Below are positions 1 to 11,290 of a stretch of 64,000 bases of DNA, piece after piece. The translations under genes and the position numbers were made by a program. The notes beneath the pieces are model-generated. The model had not been told where the DNA came from. It searched no databases and was given only the letters and a program-made list of their open reading frames with translations. Source of the DNA: Gymnothorax reevesii (taxonomy: Eukaryota > Chordata > Actinopteri > Anguilliformes > Muraenidae); assembly GCA_029721435.1 (NCBI GenBank), contig CM056576.1:62205876-62269875 (forward strand). The letters are read 5' to 3'. Each line of letters opens with the position of its first letter. Positions within the stretch are counted from its first letter, which is position 1.

Positions 1-1168
1 CCGCAGACCACGTGTAACCACACCAGCCCAGGACCTCTACATCCAGCAGGTTCACCTCCAGGATCATCTGAGACCAGCTACTCAGACAGCTGCTGAAACA
101 ATTGGTTTGCATAACCAAAGAAATTCTGCACAAACTGTCAGAAACCGTCTCAGGGAAGCTCAACTGCATGCTCGTCGTCCTCATCGGGGTCTTAACCTAA
201 CTCCAGATCGTCGCCGCAACAGACTTGAGTGGGCAAATGCTCACATTCGATGGCGTCTGGCACGTTGGAGAGGTGTTCTCTTCACGGATGAATCTCGGTT
301 TACATTGTTCAGGGCAGATGGCAGACAGCGTGTGTGGCGTCGTGTGGGTGAGCGCTTTGCTGATGTCAATGTTGTGGATCGAGTGGCCCATGGTGGTGGT
401 GGGGTTATGGTATGGGCAGGCATCTGTTATGGACGAAGAACACAGGTGCATTTTATTGATGGCATTTTGAATGCACAGAGATACCGTGATGAGATCCTGA
501 GGCCCATTGTTGTGCCATACATCCATGAACATCACCTCATGTTTCAACAAGATAATGCACGGCCCCATGTTGCAAGGATCTGTACACAATTCTTGGAAGC
601 TGAAAATGTCCCAGTTCTTGCATGGCCAGCATACTCACCGGACATGTCACCCATTGAGCATGTTTGGGATGTGCTTGACCGGCGTATATGACAACGCGTA
701 CCAGTTCCCTCTAATATCCAGCAACTTCGCACAGCCATTGAAGAGGAGTGGACCAACATTCCACAGGCCACAAATGACAATATGATAAACTCTATGCGAA
801 GAAGATGTGTTGCACTGCATGAGGCAAATGGTGGTCACACCAGATACTGACTGGTTCTGAGTCTCCAGACCCCCAATAAAGCAAAAACTGCACATTTCAG
901 GGTGGCCTTTTATTGTGGACAGTCTAAGGCACACCTGTGCACTAATCATGGTGTCTGATGAGCATCTTGATGTGGCACACCTGTGAGGTGGGATGGATTG
1001 TCTCAGCAAAGCAAAAGTGCTCACTATCACACATTTAGACAGATTTGTGAACAATGTTTGAGAGAAATGGTAATATTGTGTATCTGGAATGAATTTTAGA
1101 CCTTTGAGTCCATCTCATGACAAATGGGAGCAAAAACAAAAGTGTTGCGTTTATATTTTTGTTGAGTG
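1..1168 (+). mobile_element. Tc1-like transposon, 5' part outside window
   Basis: The segment carries a Tc1-type transposase reading frame followed by about 300 bp of 3' untranslated sequence. It ends in a terminal inverted repeat whose outer end reads, on the minus strand, ACTCAACAAAAATATAAACG, a repeat I recognise from fish Tc1 elements. A TA dinucleotide follows at 1169-1170, as expected for a Tc1/mariner target. The left terminal repeat and the transposase N-terminus lie before the window. An internally deleted relative lies at 22.2-22.76 kb. Confidence 0.85.
2..850 (+). pseudogene. Tc1 transposase, one in-frame stop
   Basis: The frame is open from base 2 and enters in the middle of the DNA-binding half. 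It shows the DDE catalytic landmarks of the Tc1/mariner family: a TDESR motif, an FQQDNARPH motif, and a YSPDMSPIEHVWD motif with E as third acidic residue. A TGA at 689-691 lies just after the third motif, where an arginine codon (CGA) is expected, so C-to-T decay is likely. The frame then continues unbroken to a final RY-stop at 848-850, matching the usual C-terminus of this subfamily. The product would have cut and joined transposon DNA in the nucleus. The N-terminus is missing only because of the window edge. Confidence 0.85.
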
Positions 1169-1170
1169 TA

Positions 1171-1712
1171 GTTTATACCAGTCTAGAGCTCTGTTTAGTA
1201 TATTTCTCAGTTATTGGAACCACTTTATTTCATCATTTTTTTGCAAGCATATTTTCCTTACGAAATTATTTTAAATGTGCCTATAACTTTTGCAAAGTAC
1301 TGTAAGTCTGTATATAGCTACCATACCCACATCTGCATATATGGAATGTCATTGCGACTAAAAAAGACGGGATCCATCAGAGTATCGTGCCCATACCCAA
1401 AGGGAAAGTGACTCCTGCCTATGCAGTCTACCCTTCGTCTGTCTCTCTCTCCTCAGTGACATGACAAATTATATTAAATTAATAGACACAAAGCACTGTT
1501 CTTACATTGTAGTACATGGACACTGGCCACAATTCATTTATTTAACCTATTCTGAGCGAGCAAACAATTGGCAACTGGATCCCAAACCTGGTGCGATGCT
1601 CTGAAGGAGTGAAGAAGTAAGCATGAAGGGAACACCTCAATGTGCTGCGCTGCTCCGGACTGTTATTTTGACAGACTCCTGTCAATCTTGATATGCTACA
1701 AGCATATCAATT
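1171..1712. other. No gene recognised
   Basis: This AT-rich stretch has only short frames with no recognisable motif. A phrase at about 1283-1307 resembles the end of another transposon terminal repeat, but no partner was found. Confidence 0.4.
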
Positions 1713-3537
1713 TTAGGCGAGCAAACTTTGATAGGATGCGCTCATATCTAAGTGAAATAAAATGGGAGACACTCCTGGACTGAGTCTGTAAATGAGATGT
1801 GGGAAAGATTTAAGGGGGTTTTACTTGAATCACAATGCAGATTCATTCCAAAGGTGTCCAAAAGTAAGCGGAAAAAGAATCCTCAGTGGATGACCAAAAG
1901 CATTCGTAGGATTTTGAGGGAAAAGGTGAATCTTTATAAGATGTACATAAAGGATAACAATGAGAACACCAAGGCTGAATACTGTAAAATGCGGCCTGTG
2001 GTCAAAAAAGAGCTGAGGAATGCTAGAAGACTGTATGTAAGACAAAATGTAGAGGGGGCAAAAACTAACCCTAAGCGCTTCTTTCAGTACTGTAGCAGAA
2101 AAGGGAAAGTTAAAGAGCAGGTTAAGTGCATAAAGAATAAAAACGGATCGCCGCTATATGATAACAAGCATATTGCGGATGCCTAAAACAGTTACTTTGT
2201 TAAGAATTTTACCTCAGAGGGGGTCTTTATTTGGCAAGAGGGCATGTTAAATGCTCAAGATTATTTAGCGGAAATTGAGGTTCGGGATAACGAAGTATTA
2301 GACAAGTTGCATAAACTAAAGGCAGATAAGGCGGCAGGTCCTGATGGCTTATATCCTACAGTGCTCAGGGAAGTTGGTGAGATCATCTTTAACCCGCTAT
2401 CTGCCATCTTCAGACGGTCTTTATAAACTGGAGAAATACCAAATGATTGGAAACAGGACAATTTAATACCAATATATAAGAAAGGGGACCGTACCGAGCC
2501 AGGAAATTACAGGCCAGTCAGTTTAACTTGCTTTGCGTGCAAAATATTGGAATCTATCATAAAAGATGAGCTGGACTTATTTCTTGAACGTAACAGTATC
2601 TTGAGGGATAGCCAACATGGTTTTTGTAAGGGAGGGTCGTGCCTGACAAACCTTCTGGAAATTTTTGGAGGCCACAAAGACTTATGACATCATATACTTG
2701 GATTTTCAGAAAGCATTCGATACAGTACCGCATAAGAGACTAATTTTTAAAATGAGCTCCGTTGGAGTTACAGGAGCTATTCTGAAGTGAATTCAAAACT
2801 GATTACAGGACAGAACACAAAGAGTGGTGGTCAGTGGTATCTCATCTGAGCTGGGTATAGTGGGGACTGGCGTCCCCCAGGGATCAGTTTTGGGACCCCT
2901 GCTGTTCCTCATCTACATTAATGACCTTGATAGGAATATTGAGAGCAGATTGATTAAATTTGCAGATGATACTAAATTGGGGGGTTTGACAAATAGTTTA
3001 GGGACCACTAAAGTGATTCAGGATGATTTGGATAGAATCCAGAAATGGGCAGAAATGTGGCAAATGAAATTTAATCTAGCAAAATGTAAAGTTGTACATG
3101 TAGGTAATAAAAACATTAGACGGGATTACTTCATGGGAGGTTTAAAACTGGAATGTGCTGTACATGAGAAAGATCTGGGAGTGATTGTTGACCAAACCCT
3201 CACAGGCTCTAGCCATTGTGCCGTAGCAGTTAAAAAAGCCAATCGGATGCAGGGATACATTGCCAAAAGTATTGAGTTCAAATCTAAGGAGGTGATGCTT
3301 CTTTTGTACAACACATTCGTCAGACCACATCTGGAGTACTGTGTACAGTTCTGGGGACCATACTTTAAGAAAGATATAGAGGCTCTAGAGAAAGTTCAGA
3401 GAAGAACCACTAGGCCAATTCCAGGTACAAAAGCCGAAAGCTACGAGAAGAGGCTGAAGATCCTTAATCTCTTTAGTCTTAGGAAAAGGAGACTAAGGGG
3501 TGATTTGATTGATATGTTTAAGGGATTAACAAAGTGA
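1713..3537 (+). pseudogene. CR1-like reverse transcriptase pseudogene
   Basis: Reading fragments lie at 1797-2186, 2187-2426 and 2824-3537, joined by stops (for example TAA at 2184-2186 and 2424-2426) and by frameshifts around 2660-2800. Visible motifs in order: AAGPDGL and NYRPVSLT (RT blocks), QHGF, LDFQKAFDTVPH (first catalytic Asp), GVPQGSVLGPLLF, and KFADDTKL with the paired catalytic Asp residues of the ADD box. The C-terminal CR1 block follows to 3537. The reading frame is longest over the palm and thumb and is clearly dead as a whole. Confidence 0.8.
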
Positions 3538-3856
3538 ATTATGTAGGATTCCTTCAACCAGGTGTTGTGAGTAGAATTCGGGGTCACAAATGGAAGTTGA
3601 CCAAACGTTAATTTAGCACGGATATTCGGAAATATTTCTTCACCCAAAGAGTAATTTCAATGTGGAATAGCTTGCCTGACCATATTGTTGACACAGAGAC
3701 CTTGGGGGTTTTCAAGAGCATGCTTGACTTAAAGGTGGATACCATTGAGTCATTGAGTATCTGAAGGGATATATTCACAATGATATTAAGAAACTGGCGA
3801 GCTTAGTTGGGCTGAACGGCCTGTTCTTGCCATTCATGTTATGTCATGTTATTTTA
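1713..3856 (+). mobile_element. CR1-like LINE, truncated and decayed
   Basis: The segment contains the linker, reverse transcriptase and C-terminal part of a CR1-type non-LTR retrotransposon, with no apurinic endonuclease domain, so it is 5' truncated as is usual for LINE copies. After the coding part comes a short 3' tail that ends near 3856 in a degenerate ATGTTATGTCATGTT repeat. No clear target duplication was seen. CR1 is inferred from the C-terminal block (RPHLEYCVQFW, KVQRRTT, RLRGDLI), which closely resembles vertebrate CR1 proteins. A related L2/Rex1 clade is possible. Confidence 0.75.
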
Positions 3857-5227
3857 AATTGGCGGGCCTTGGGGGGCGGGTTGGGTTCATTTGATTGATG
3901 GACGTCTGCGGGCGGGCCGGGTTGACTCTGATAGTGGGGCGGGGCAGGGCAGACTGTGAAATCACGTGACCCACTCATCTCCAACACCTACATTCAGTCC
4001 ACCAGCCAGCTGAATGGGGACCTGCCCGATATCTAAAAATAGCTTGTACGCAAGGTGAACGTCAAACTCCGAACCTGGAAGTCGAGCAAGCGAGCAACAG
4101 GAAGCAATGTGCAGAGTTATAAAAAGTAGGTTTTTAGGCGATTATATAACTTTGCATTTTAGATCTAACTTGTGTTGACAATGGGGACCTGGGGTGCATT
4201 TCCCAAAAGCAGAGTTTTTAACTGAGCTAGCAACTTATGTAGTTTGTCCATTCACTGTCAATGGCTCCAACTATGCAAGTTCGCATCTGATCTTTTGAGA
4301 AACGTGACTCGGCAGAGCAGACCAAGCAATTGCAACAATGGCTCTGAAAAAATTCACTTCACCATCGACAGCTAATGGGGAAACACAGATGGGGGCAGTC
4401 CAGATAACACAAACCGTGATAACAACAACCCTTTTTTCGTTTGCACTTAGCCTGCTACAGAAATGCAAGAGCAACGTGTTCAATGCTCAAATCACGGCAG
4501 GATAACGGGGTAGACTTTGCATCCATACTTTAATTTGTGACCCTTGTGACAGGTTTGGAACGGCAAGTTAGCTTGTTAAGAATTCGTTAACCTACTTGAT
4601 AATACACTAGTTGTAAGATTATTTGCTAGAATCTGAAGTTATTCCACCTAAGTTGATAGGATTTTCTTTCGCAGCAGATGCGATTCATTTTTCTGGTATT
4701 GTTCATTTTGGTTCGAAAGTAGGCATTTTTGGATCGCAAATGTGATGTGATGCCGTTTATTTCAAACCTTGCAGTGTATGTAAAATATGTTGATGTTCAA
4801 GAATGCTTGGTAAGGGAACAAAGCTTGTGAAGACTACTAAAGTACAGGAGTTTTGTACACCTATCGTTGCTGGTGGATCTACAGTATCAGAAGGTAGCAG
4901 GTTAACCATGTTACCTGGGCGTAAGTCGCAGCCTGGGACGGAGGAGAAAGGGAGGAGTGCGAATAAATTTACCGTTTGTCATTCGCCCATTCATTTATCA
5001 TGTAATCAGTTGATATTCATCGATATATCCCTCGGGAGGAGTAATTATATTTTGAAACTATCTTTGAGCACACATTTCCGCGTCATTCTGTGGAGAAAAA
5101 AAACAAATAACTAGCAGTTTAGTCCGTCTCGTTTTCAATGGTTCTCTTTGGCAGATGCCCCATGCTTGCCCAACATCACGTGACGATTATTCATGTTTTT
5201 TGTGATGTCATCCAGGAGGGTGCCCAT
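3857..5227. other. No gene recognised; G-rich start
   Basis: The first 120 bp are strongly G-rich (GGCGGG runs) and are followed by an AATCACGTGACC phrase. The rest is AT-rich. A 103-codon frame at 4803-5114 starts with ATG but shows no domain, signal peptide or known motif, and codon use gives no support. I see no terminal repeats. Confidence 0.35.
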
Positions 5228-5410
5228 TGCTTTGAACTTTCAGCAATGAAAGTATCCCACCCTCCAGATATTATTGTTGTCAAATGCCATCGTCTGCCCT
5301 CAGCTTCAAGTGAAGTAGCCACTTCACTGACTGATCCTCTTCAAAATAGGACAAATTCAGAGTTGATTTTACTCGGCGACCTCAACTGGGACTGGCTCAT
5401 CATCCTCTGA
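5228..5410 (+). pseudogene. LINE endonuclease fragment
   Basis: Within a longer open frame that starts at 5138, the part from 5228 reads as the C-terminal half of an apurinic/apyrimidinic-like endonuclease of an L2-type LINE. It shows KVSHPPDIIVV and LILLGDLNWDW, the latter being the conserved GDxN block that holds metal-binding Asp and Asn. In an intact element this domain nicks target DNA to prime reverse transcription. The frame stops at 5410 and continues in other frames. Confidence 0.65.
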
Positions 5411-5789
5411 TCAAATCAAGGATTTCTGTGAATTAAGTTGTTTGGTATAACTAGTTAATTCACCTGCAAAACCAACAAGATTTGCATAAATCCACACAAC
5501 TCAATAATATTTTAACAAATGCACCTCAGAAAATCTCAGCAGTCGGAACTTTTGGGAACAACCTCAGTTATGACTGTGCAGTTGCCTGTGTGACTCATGA
5601 ACTGTAAGACCGCGAAGACTAAATCACAGTATATTGAAACTGATAATTGAAATATTTTAACGAACAGGCTTTCTTGCACGATCTTTATGACAGTGACCTA
5701 CATATTGGCTCACAAATGGCTGATGTTGATCTATCTTGGGACCATTTCAAATCCACTCTCTTGGCCATGTGTGATTTAAAAAAAAAAAG

Positions 5790-5947
5790 GCGCTTGTTTA
5801 AGATCATTTTTTTAGTGTAGAGAGACAGGAAAGTTGGGGAGAAGAATGGGGGCAGAAATGCAGCAAATGACCTGAGCCGGAGTCGAACCCAGGTTGCTGC
5901 AGGAAGGACAAGGCCTTTATGGTACGCGCGCTTAGACCGATGAGCCA
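5790..5947 (-). mobile_element. tRNA-derived SINE inside the LINE
   Basis: Read on the minus strand, the segment starts with a tRNA-like head (TGGCTCATCGGTCTAAGC) and has a box B-like GGGTTCGACTCC at plus 5879-5890. A TTTGCTGCATTTCTGCCCCC-type body follows, ending in a T/A-rich tail near 5780. This arrangement of RNA polymerase III boxes and body is typical of fish SINEs. It interrupts the L2-like LINE, so it inserted later. Confidence 0.65.
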
Positions 5948-6139
5948 GAATCTATTTCCACTTTAATGAGACGAAGATATTCCACCATGGCAAAAACTAA
6001 GAAGACAAATAATCCCTACACGAAACATTTAGAAATAAGTGTACTACATTAATAAAAATTCAAAATATGAATACTATCTTACAATGATAAGTAGAAATCT
6101 GAGGGATGCTGCTAAATTCTGGAAGTTAAAAACTCCTGT

Positions 6140-6655
6140 GCTGCCGGATAGCTCAGTCATTTAAGCATCGCACTGCGAAGCAGAAGTAACGATCATGGCG
6201 CGGGTTCGAGCCCCAGTCGTACCACCTGGCAGTGGTCGGCAGCTTTTTCAGAAGTGGTGCGCAATTGGCCAATGTGCTACAGGGATGCAAATTGGGAAGG
6301 GTCTGCCGGGAAGGGTAATACAAGTTACTTTGTTTGTTCCTTAGGCGCCTCCTGTTGGCCAGACAGGTGCTCGTCAGGAAGATTCTAAGCTTGTTCATGT
6401 TCGGGTATCCTCCGCCCTCGTTCTGAACTTTTCATGATTCAACCAATGAGTGTATAAGAAGCGGTGGCTGACAAACGCGTGCTTCGAAGGAGAGCCGCAA
6501 GCGGTCTTCACTCTCCTGAGCTGGCAACAGGCGAAAGCCTTAGTCATAGTTCCTCAATTGGACATTCCAGATTCAGGTGGGATTGGAGATGCCAAATTTA
6601 AAAATAAAATAAAAAACTCGCAAGGTTTCGAAAACCAGTCTTCTTAATCTTCTAA
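6140..6655 (+). mobile_element. tRNA-Lys-like SINE inside the LINE
   Basis: The tRNA-like head at 6142-6224 starts GCCGGATAGCTCAGTC, has a box A-like TAGCTCAGTC and a box B GGTTCGAGCCC at 6203-6213, and ends in CCA-like sequence. The body contains GCGCCTCCTGTTGGCC and GGAGAGCCGCAAGCGGTC and ends in an A-rich tail (AAAATAAAATAAAA) near 6600-6615. The head resembles tRNA-Lys, but the acceptor and anticodon stems do not pair well, so this is a retroposon, not a working tRNA gene. Internal homology to both LINE flanks shows it inserted into the LINE. Confidence 0.7.
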
Positions 6656-7584
6656 TCCAGTCTTAAAAAATCTAACTGTAGTCCAGGGTAGTGAAAGGAA
6701 ACATTGAGTTTGTCCCATATTGCCCTGCTCAACAGTTAACTTTTACCTCCATCTCTGTCTCACATGCTCAAAACTCTCTTGAAACTAGACACTACAAAAT
6801 TTTCAGGCCAAGATAAGATTGACCCTCATTCAAAAAATAAAAAAATAAATAAATCGCTGCAGATGTTATTGCAGAGCTTATTGCTTCGATTTTTAATCAG
6901 AGCTTTCCTCCCACAGGTCAGGGATGGTTTTCCCTGTTTGAAAGGGTGGAGACTCTGCCATGAATAATTACCATCTCATTTCCAGGCTGTCTGTTACAGC
7001 CAGTCTTTGAATGATTGTAAATGACTAATGAATACAATATCTATTCAATGATAATACACTCAGTGAATGTCAGTCTGGTTTTAGATCCAACCATAGGACC
7101 ATAACAGCGACTATGCTAGTTCTTTTAGACAGTAAACAGCATTGTGCAGCTCTATTTGTTGATTTGTCCAATACTTAAAGAACACAATGCATCTCCGAAG
7201 CAATCTATACCTCAGCCTTACGAACAGAAAACACGTGTCCTGAAGGGAACTTAGTCCCCTTAGTTTCGATTTTTAAAAATTTTTTATTAATGACTTAGAT
7301 CATGGAATATAGTCTGCAAAGCTACATTTGTGCACTGAGGAGACAATTATACGGTAGCATCCTCTTTGAATTAAGCACTTGCAGGATGCTGTTCAATCAC
7401 AGCAACTTTTGTTGTTCAAATTAAAATTGGTCCTCAACCCAAAAAAGACCAAATACTGTATATGGCCCTCATTCATTCTCACTCTAAGATAATTGATTCC
7501 ACATTATCAAAATTAGATGAATAGAAAAAGGAAGTTCTTATAAATATCTCGGTATATGGCTTGATGAAAAGTTGACATTTTTTG

Positions 7585-8400
7585 TGCAGGCAGGACAGTC
7601 TATTACCCACACTCTTTTACTACGAAGCCACGCTGTTGTAACACGTGCAGAATGTGGCTTCGCATTGTCCAGCTGAAATAAGCAGGGACATCCCCAAAAA
7701 AGACGTCGCTTGGATGGAAGCACATGCTGCTCCAAAACCTTTATGTACCTTTCAGCACTAATAGTGCCTTCTAAGATGTGCAAGTTACCCATACCATGGA
7801 CACTAACACTTCCACAGATGCTAGCTTTTGAACTTGGCGCTGATAATCTGGATGGTCCTTTTCCTCTTTAGCCCAGAGGACACAACATCCATGATTTCCA
7901 AAAACAATTTGGAATGTGGACTCGGCTGACCACAGCACACTTCTCCACTTTGCGTCAGTACATCTCAAATGTGCTCGGGCCCAGAGAAGCCGGTGGCGTT
8001 TCTGGGTGTTGTTGATAAATGGCTTTCATTTTCCATGGTAGTTTTTACTTCCACTTATAGATGTAGCGACGAACTGTGCCAACTGGCAATGGTTTTCGAA
8101 AGTGTTCCTGAGGCCACATGGCGATGTCTTTCACAGAATGATGTCAATTTTTGATGCAGTGCCGCCTGAGGGACCGACGGTCACGGGCATTCAATGTTGG
8201 TTTTCGGCCTTGCCGCTGAAGGTGTCGAGATTTCTCTGGATTCTCTGAATCTTTTGATGATATTATGGACGGTAGATGATAAAATCTCTAAATTCCTTGC
8301 AATTGCACGTTGACAAACCTTGTTCTTAAACTGCTGGACTATTTGCTCACACAGTTGTTCACAAAGTGGTGAACGACTGAGCCTTTCGGGGATGCTCCTT
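7585..8400 (-). pseudogene. Tc1 transposase pseudogene
   Basis: On the minus strand, helix-turn-helix sequence (STVHNIIKRFRES) lies near 8230-8270. It is followed by frames at 7771-7968 and 7538-7792 that carry the catalytic half. The first DDE position reads SAES instead of SDES, so the first catalytic Asp is replaced by Ala. The second motif (QLDNAKPHSA) keeps its Asp. The third region (DCPACTKN) breaks off before the catalytic Glu. Several frameshifts separate the frames. The gene cannot encode an active enzyme. Confidence 0.75.
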
Positions 8401-8700
8401 TAATACCTAATTATGACATTTTCCCGTTTCCAACGAACCTGTTCTCCTGTGGAATGTTCCAACCACGTGTTTTTGAGCATTCTTTTACTTTCCCGGTCTT
8501 TCGTTGCCCCGTCCCAGCTTTTTTGGAACGTGTTGCAGGCATAAAATTCAAAATGAGGGATTTAAAAAAAAAAAAAAAAAAAAAAAACTATCAGTTTGAA
8601 CATTAAATATCTTGTATTTGTTGTGTACTCAATTGAATATAGGTTGAAAAGGATTTGCAAATCATAAAATTCTGTTTTTATTCACATATTACATTGGGGG
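7585..8700 (-). mobile_element. Tc1-like transposon remnant, 3' truncated
   Basis: The minus strand carries a Tc1-type transposase and a terminal region near 8600-8700 (CATTAAATATCTTGT, GGATTTGCAAATCAT) typical of a fish Tc1 family. A 25-bp A run at about 8563-8587 sits between terminal region and gene. The outermost bases of the terminal repeat near 8700 are not clear, and the transposase C-terminus end is cut at about 7585 where LINE sequence begins. A short relative lies at 62.64-62.83 kb. Confidence 0.75.
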
Positions 8701-10650
8701 CAGGATTGCTTTCTAAATACTGATAGATTACAGCTGGTTTCTTGGCTTTCCATGCCTTTTTGCACCTCCTTTTCTTCAGGTGCTCAGTACTTATTTCCTT
8801 TGTCATTCCATTTTTTCACAAATAATTCATGGATTTATTCGTTTTGATTTCTTTATTTGAGTGGATTACTAGGGTTGTTGGTGACATCTGGTGAAAATTT
8901 CACATCAATAACCCCATTAGAAATATATTTACTGAGAAAAATATTGACGTGTTCAAATATTATTTTTCCTGCTTTATGTGATGGCAAATGTGAGACCGTC
9001 ATAGATCATTGGCCTTCTACTGAATCAAACAGTACTGGAGGGTTCCTTGTAGCGGAAAGCTCTGTTGCTCCATTCCTTTGGAGGACTTCAATGATGGAGA
9101 GTTTTTCTTCATTATGAGTGGATTCAATGAGGGATTTGGAGTGGTTATGGCCGGCAAGCTAGCGGTCTTTTATTTTCAGTTTAGCATAGCCATGACGATC
9201 AGAGAACTTTTTTACATATGAGTTGGCTTGGATAACCGTCAGCCTTTGCTAAGAATACTGTGTGTAGTGCCATTTGGCAGCAATGTTTCGTAATTTAGAC
9301 CGCAATGAACAAAATCGAATGCCTATTTTTTAGTTAGTTTAAAATGAGAACAGCTCCAGGATGTCTGAAAATCCCCCGCCACGTCTGTTGAACAAATTAT
9401 GTTCAATCTAGAGTAGCATGTTCCCTGCTTTTTTCCTGATAGTGGAATGTCTGTTTTGTAAAAATGAGGCCTATTTCAGATAATGCTGTGTTTGCGAGTT
9501 ATACTTGAAACCTTAATGAATGTGAAAAGTGTTCATACAAGCTTGGATGATTGGAATAGTAGAAGCCTTCTGCAGCTGGGTGAACGTTCTGAACATGAAA
9601 TAAGCAGTTCCTTTAATGAGTATGTGTGTTGGCTGATGCAGCATTGCTGAGAAATGGACAAAACTCTAAACTTTACCATTGTGAAAAGGCATGTTTTTGG
9701 TTTGGAGAGGTTGCTAGTGAATACTGATATCTATTCGTGCCTATATTGACAAGTTCATGCTAAATTTTGCTAGAAAATGATTAAGTCATATTGAACTTCA
9801 TGAGCCAAAACTTGATTTGTGTCATACATAATTATTTTATGATTTGACGATGCGTAATCTGGAGGGCTCTAACAGCTTGGGAGCCAGTTGAAGAGATGTC
9901 TTATTTGGCTCTGTAAGATTTCAGGGGTTTTTTTTTCTTCATTTCTTTGTGAAGACCATTTGTTACCATCTACCTGCTTTCCCCATAAACATGTAAATCA
10001 GTTTGGCACCTGACCAGAGTCATCACTGTATTGCTAAGTAACGGTAAGGGGTCTGGACATCCTGTCAAGGAAGCTTCTAGACTGGACTTACCTTTGAATA
10101 CTGTGAATAAAGTGCCATCTCCTCGGGACGGCCCAGGTGGGGGTGACTATCTGGCTACCTATACCTCTGGCTATAAGTGCTACCTCACATCATATACTGC
10201 TTGTGTGTCTTTGTTCTGTGTGTGATGCTGACCTCTTCTGGTGGGCATGTCTTTTTTCTGTTGCAACTGAATAAAGTGCTTCACATGTCTCATCATTACC
10301 ATTGACTCCATATGCTGGTTATTTTCATTTGGGATTAATAGTGAATTAAACAGCCTGTTTTGAAATTGTCAAATCAGAGTTAAAAGAAGAAACTAAACAA
10401 GATTTTCTTCAGCTCATGAAAAGTAGATAATTTGAATGTATGCACCTCAAAAGAAGTCAAAATGAGATATTTCATACCTGTTGGCAGAATTCAAGAGTAG
10501 GGCAAGTTATGATTGTCAATACATGCAAGAATGTTTGAGAGATGAAACTTGTTTAACTTGTTTAACTCCTGTTGAACCATTGCACTACAGCTGCAGGTAC
10601 TGGGGGGGATTGTTCTCATAGTCGGACTTTCAGGAGAGTTACAACCCCAC
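8701..10650. other. Mostly unassigned; one dispersed repeat
   Basis: A dispersed repeat lies at about 8930-9130, described separately. An 86-codon frame at 8857-9117 overlaps that repeat and has no recognisable domain. Between 10030 and 10275 a 64-codon frame is followed by two AATAAA signals (near 10106 and 10270), which could be an old 3' end of a transcript or a decayed LTR, with no further support. Confidence 0.3.
8930..9130 (+). repeat. Dispersed repeat, copy 1
   Basis: The phrase TACTGGAGGGTTCCTTGTA, an AAAGCTCTGT block, GGAGGACTTCAATG and GAGTTTTTCTTCATT recur in the same order at 16530-16640. The two copies are clearly related but diverged. The family is not identified and no terminal repeats were seen. 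Confidence 0.6.
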
Positions 10651-10870
10651 TTAAAGGGATAGTGTGGGTTTTTTGAAGTGGGGTTGTATGAGGTACTTAA
10701 CCATTTTTTAAGTATTACCTACTGCAGACAGGGGTCGGCAAGCCCCCAGTTAGGAGAACACGGCGGAAGAATAATCAAAATAAACAAGGACACTTGCTGT
10801 GGATGGGGCCAGAAACGGGGTGTATTTTAACCACCTGAAAGTAGGCGAACTAAAAAAAAAAAAAAAGCTA
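10651..10870 (+). mobile_element. T2/Kolobok-like MITE, left end only
   Basis: The segment begins TTAAAGGGATAGTGTGGG. This matches the TTAAAGGRR terminal consensus of the T2 (Kolobok-type) MITE superfamily described from Xenopus and seen in fish. An inverted pair (CAACCCCACTT and AAGTGGGGTTG) brackets the terminus. No right terminal repeat was found, so the copy is truncated, perhaps at the A run near 10854-10866. Confidence 0.45.
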
Positions 10871-10954
10871 TGTCTCAATTTTTTGTTCCATCAAAGCAGT
10901 CGCCTGATCAGCATACAGATTCCACCATATTCCATTGAATGATATTGACAATAG

Positions 10955-11290
10955 ACATCCATTCATCCATTCTCTATCCCCACTTATTCCTCACTAGGGT
11001 CACGGGGGGAGCAGGAGCCTATTCCAGCTGACTACGGGCAAAAGGCAGGGAACCACCCTGGACAGCTCGCCAATCCATCGCAGGACGCGCCCACACCATT
11101 CACACACAATTCGCTCTCACACTCATACCAATGTTCAATTTTTGCATCACCAATTAGCCTGATATGCATGTCTTTTGGACTATGGGAGGAAATCGGAGTA
11201 CCTTGAGGAAACCCATGCGAACATGCATGGGGATAACATGCAAACTCCACATAGAGAGGCCCCAGGCCGAAAAAGAACCCACAACCTTCT
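10955..11290 (-). repeat. Common fish LINE 3' tail
   Basis: The sequence contains the widespread fish repeat with CATCCATTC, CTCACTAGGGTCACGGGG, GCATGTCTTTTGGACTATGG, GGAGGAAATCGGAGTACC and ACATGCAAACTCCACA. I know this as the 3' part of an abundant fish retroposon (RTE/Expander-like), read on the minus strand with the TCCAT-rich end as its tail. The exact family is not certain. Confidence 0.55.

Larger units (their letters stand above)
5228..7584 (+). mobile_element. L2-like LINE, heavily decayed, SINE-interrupted
   Basis: Fragments of an L2-type LINE protein appear in order on the plus strand. They are an endonuclease piece with LLGDLNWDW near 5363-5397, a linker piece with NLRDAAKFWK near 6094-6127, a pre-RT piece with LLKLDTTKFSGQDKID near 6776-6826, RT pieces near 7071-7180 (SGFR, FVDLS), and a late piece with YKYLGIWLDEK near 7539-7572. 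Each fragment has frameshifts and stops. Two SINEs interrupt it (about 5790-5947 and 6140-6655). A Tc1 remnant abuts its right end at about 7585. Confidence 0.7.

Noticed and set aside
4803..5114. 103-codon plus frame as a gene
   Set aside because: No motif, no splice or promoter context, composition as in the surrounding sequence.
6142..6224. Possible genuine tRNA-Lys gene
   Set aside because: Boxes A and B are present, but the stems pair poorly and a SINE body and A-rich tail follow.
10031..10275. Frame plus two AATAAA signals as a host 3' exon or LTR
   Set aside because: No acceptor, no LTR boundary pair and no recognised product; left as unassigned.
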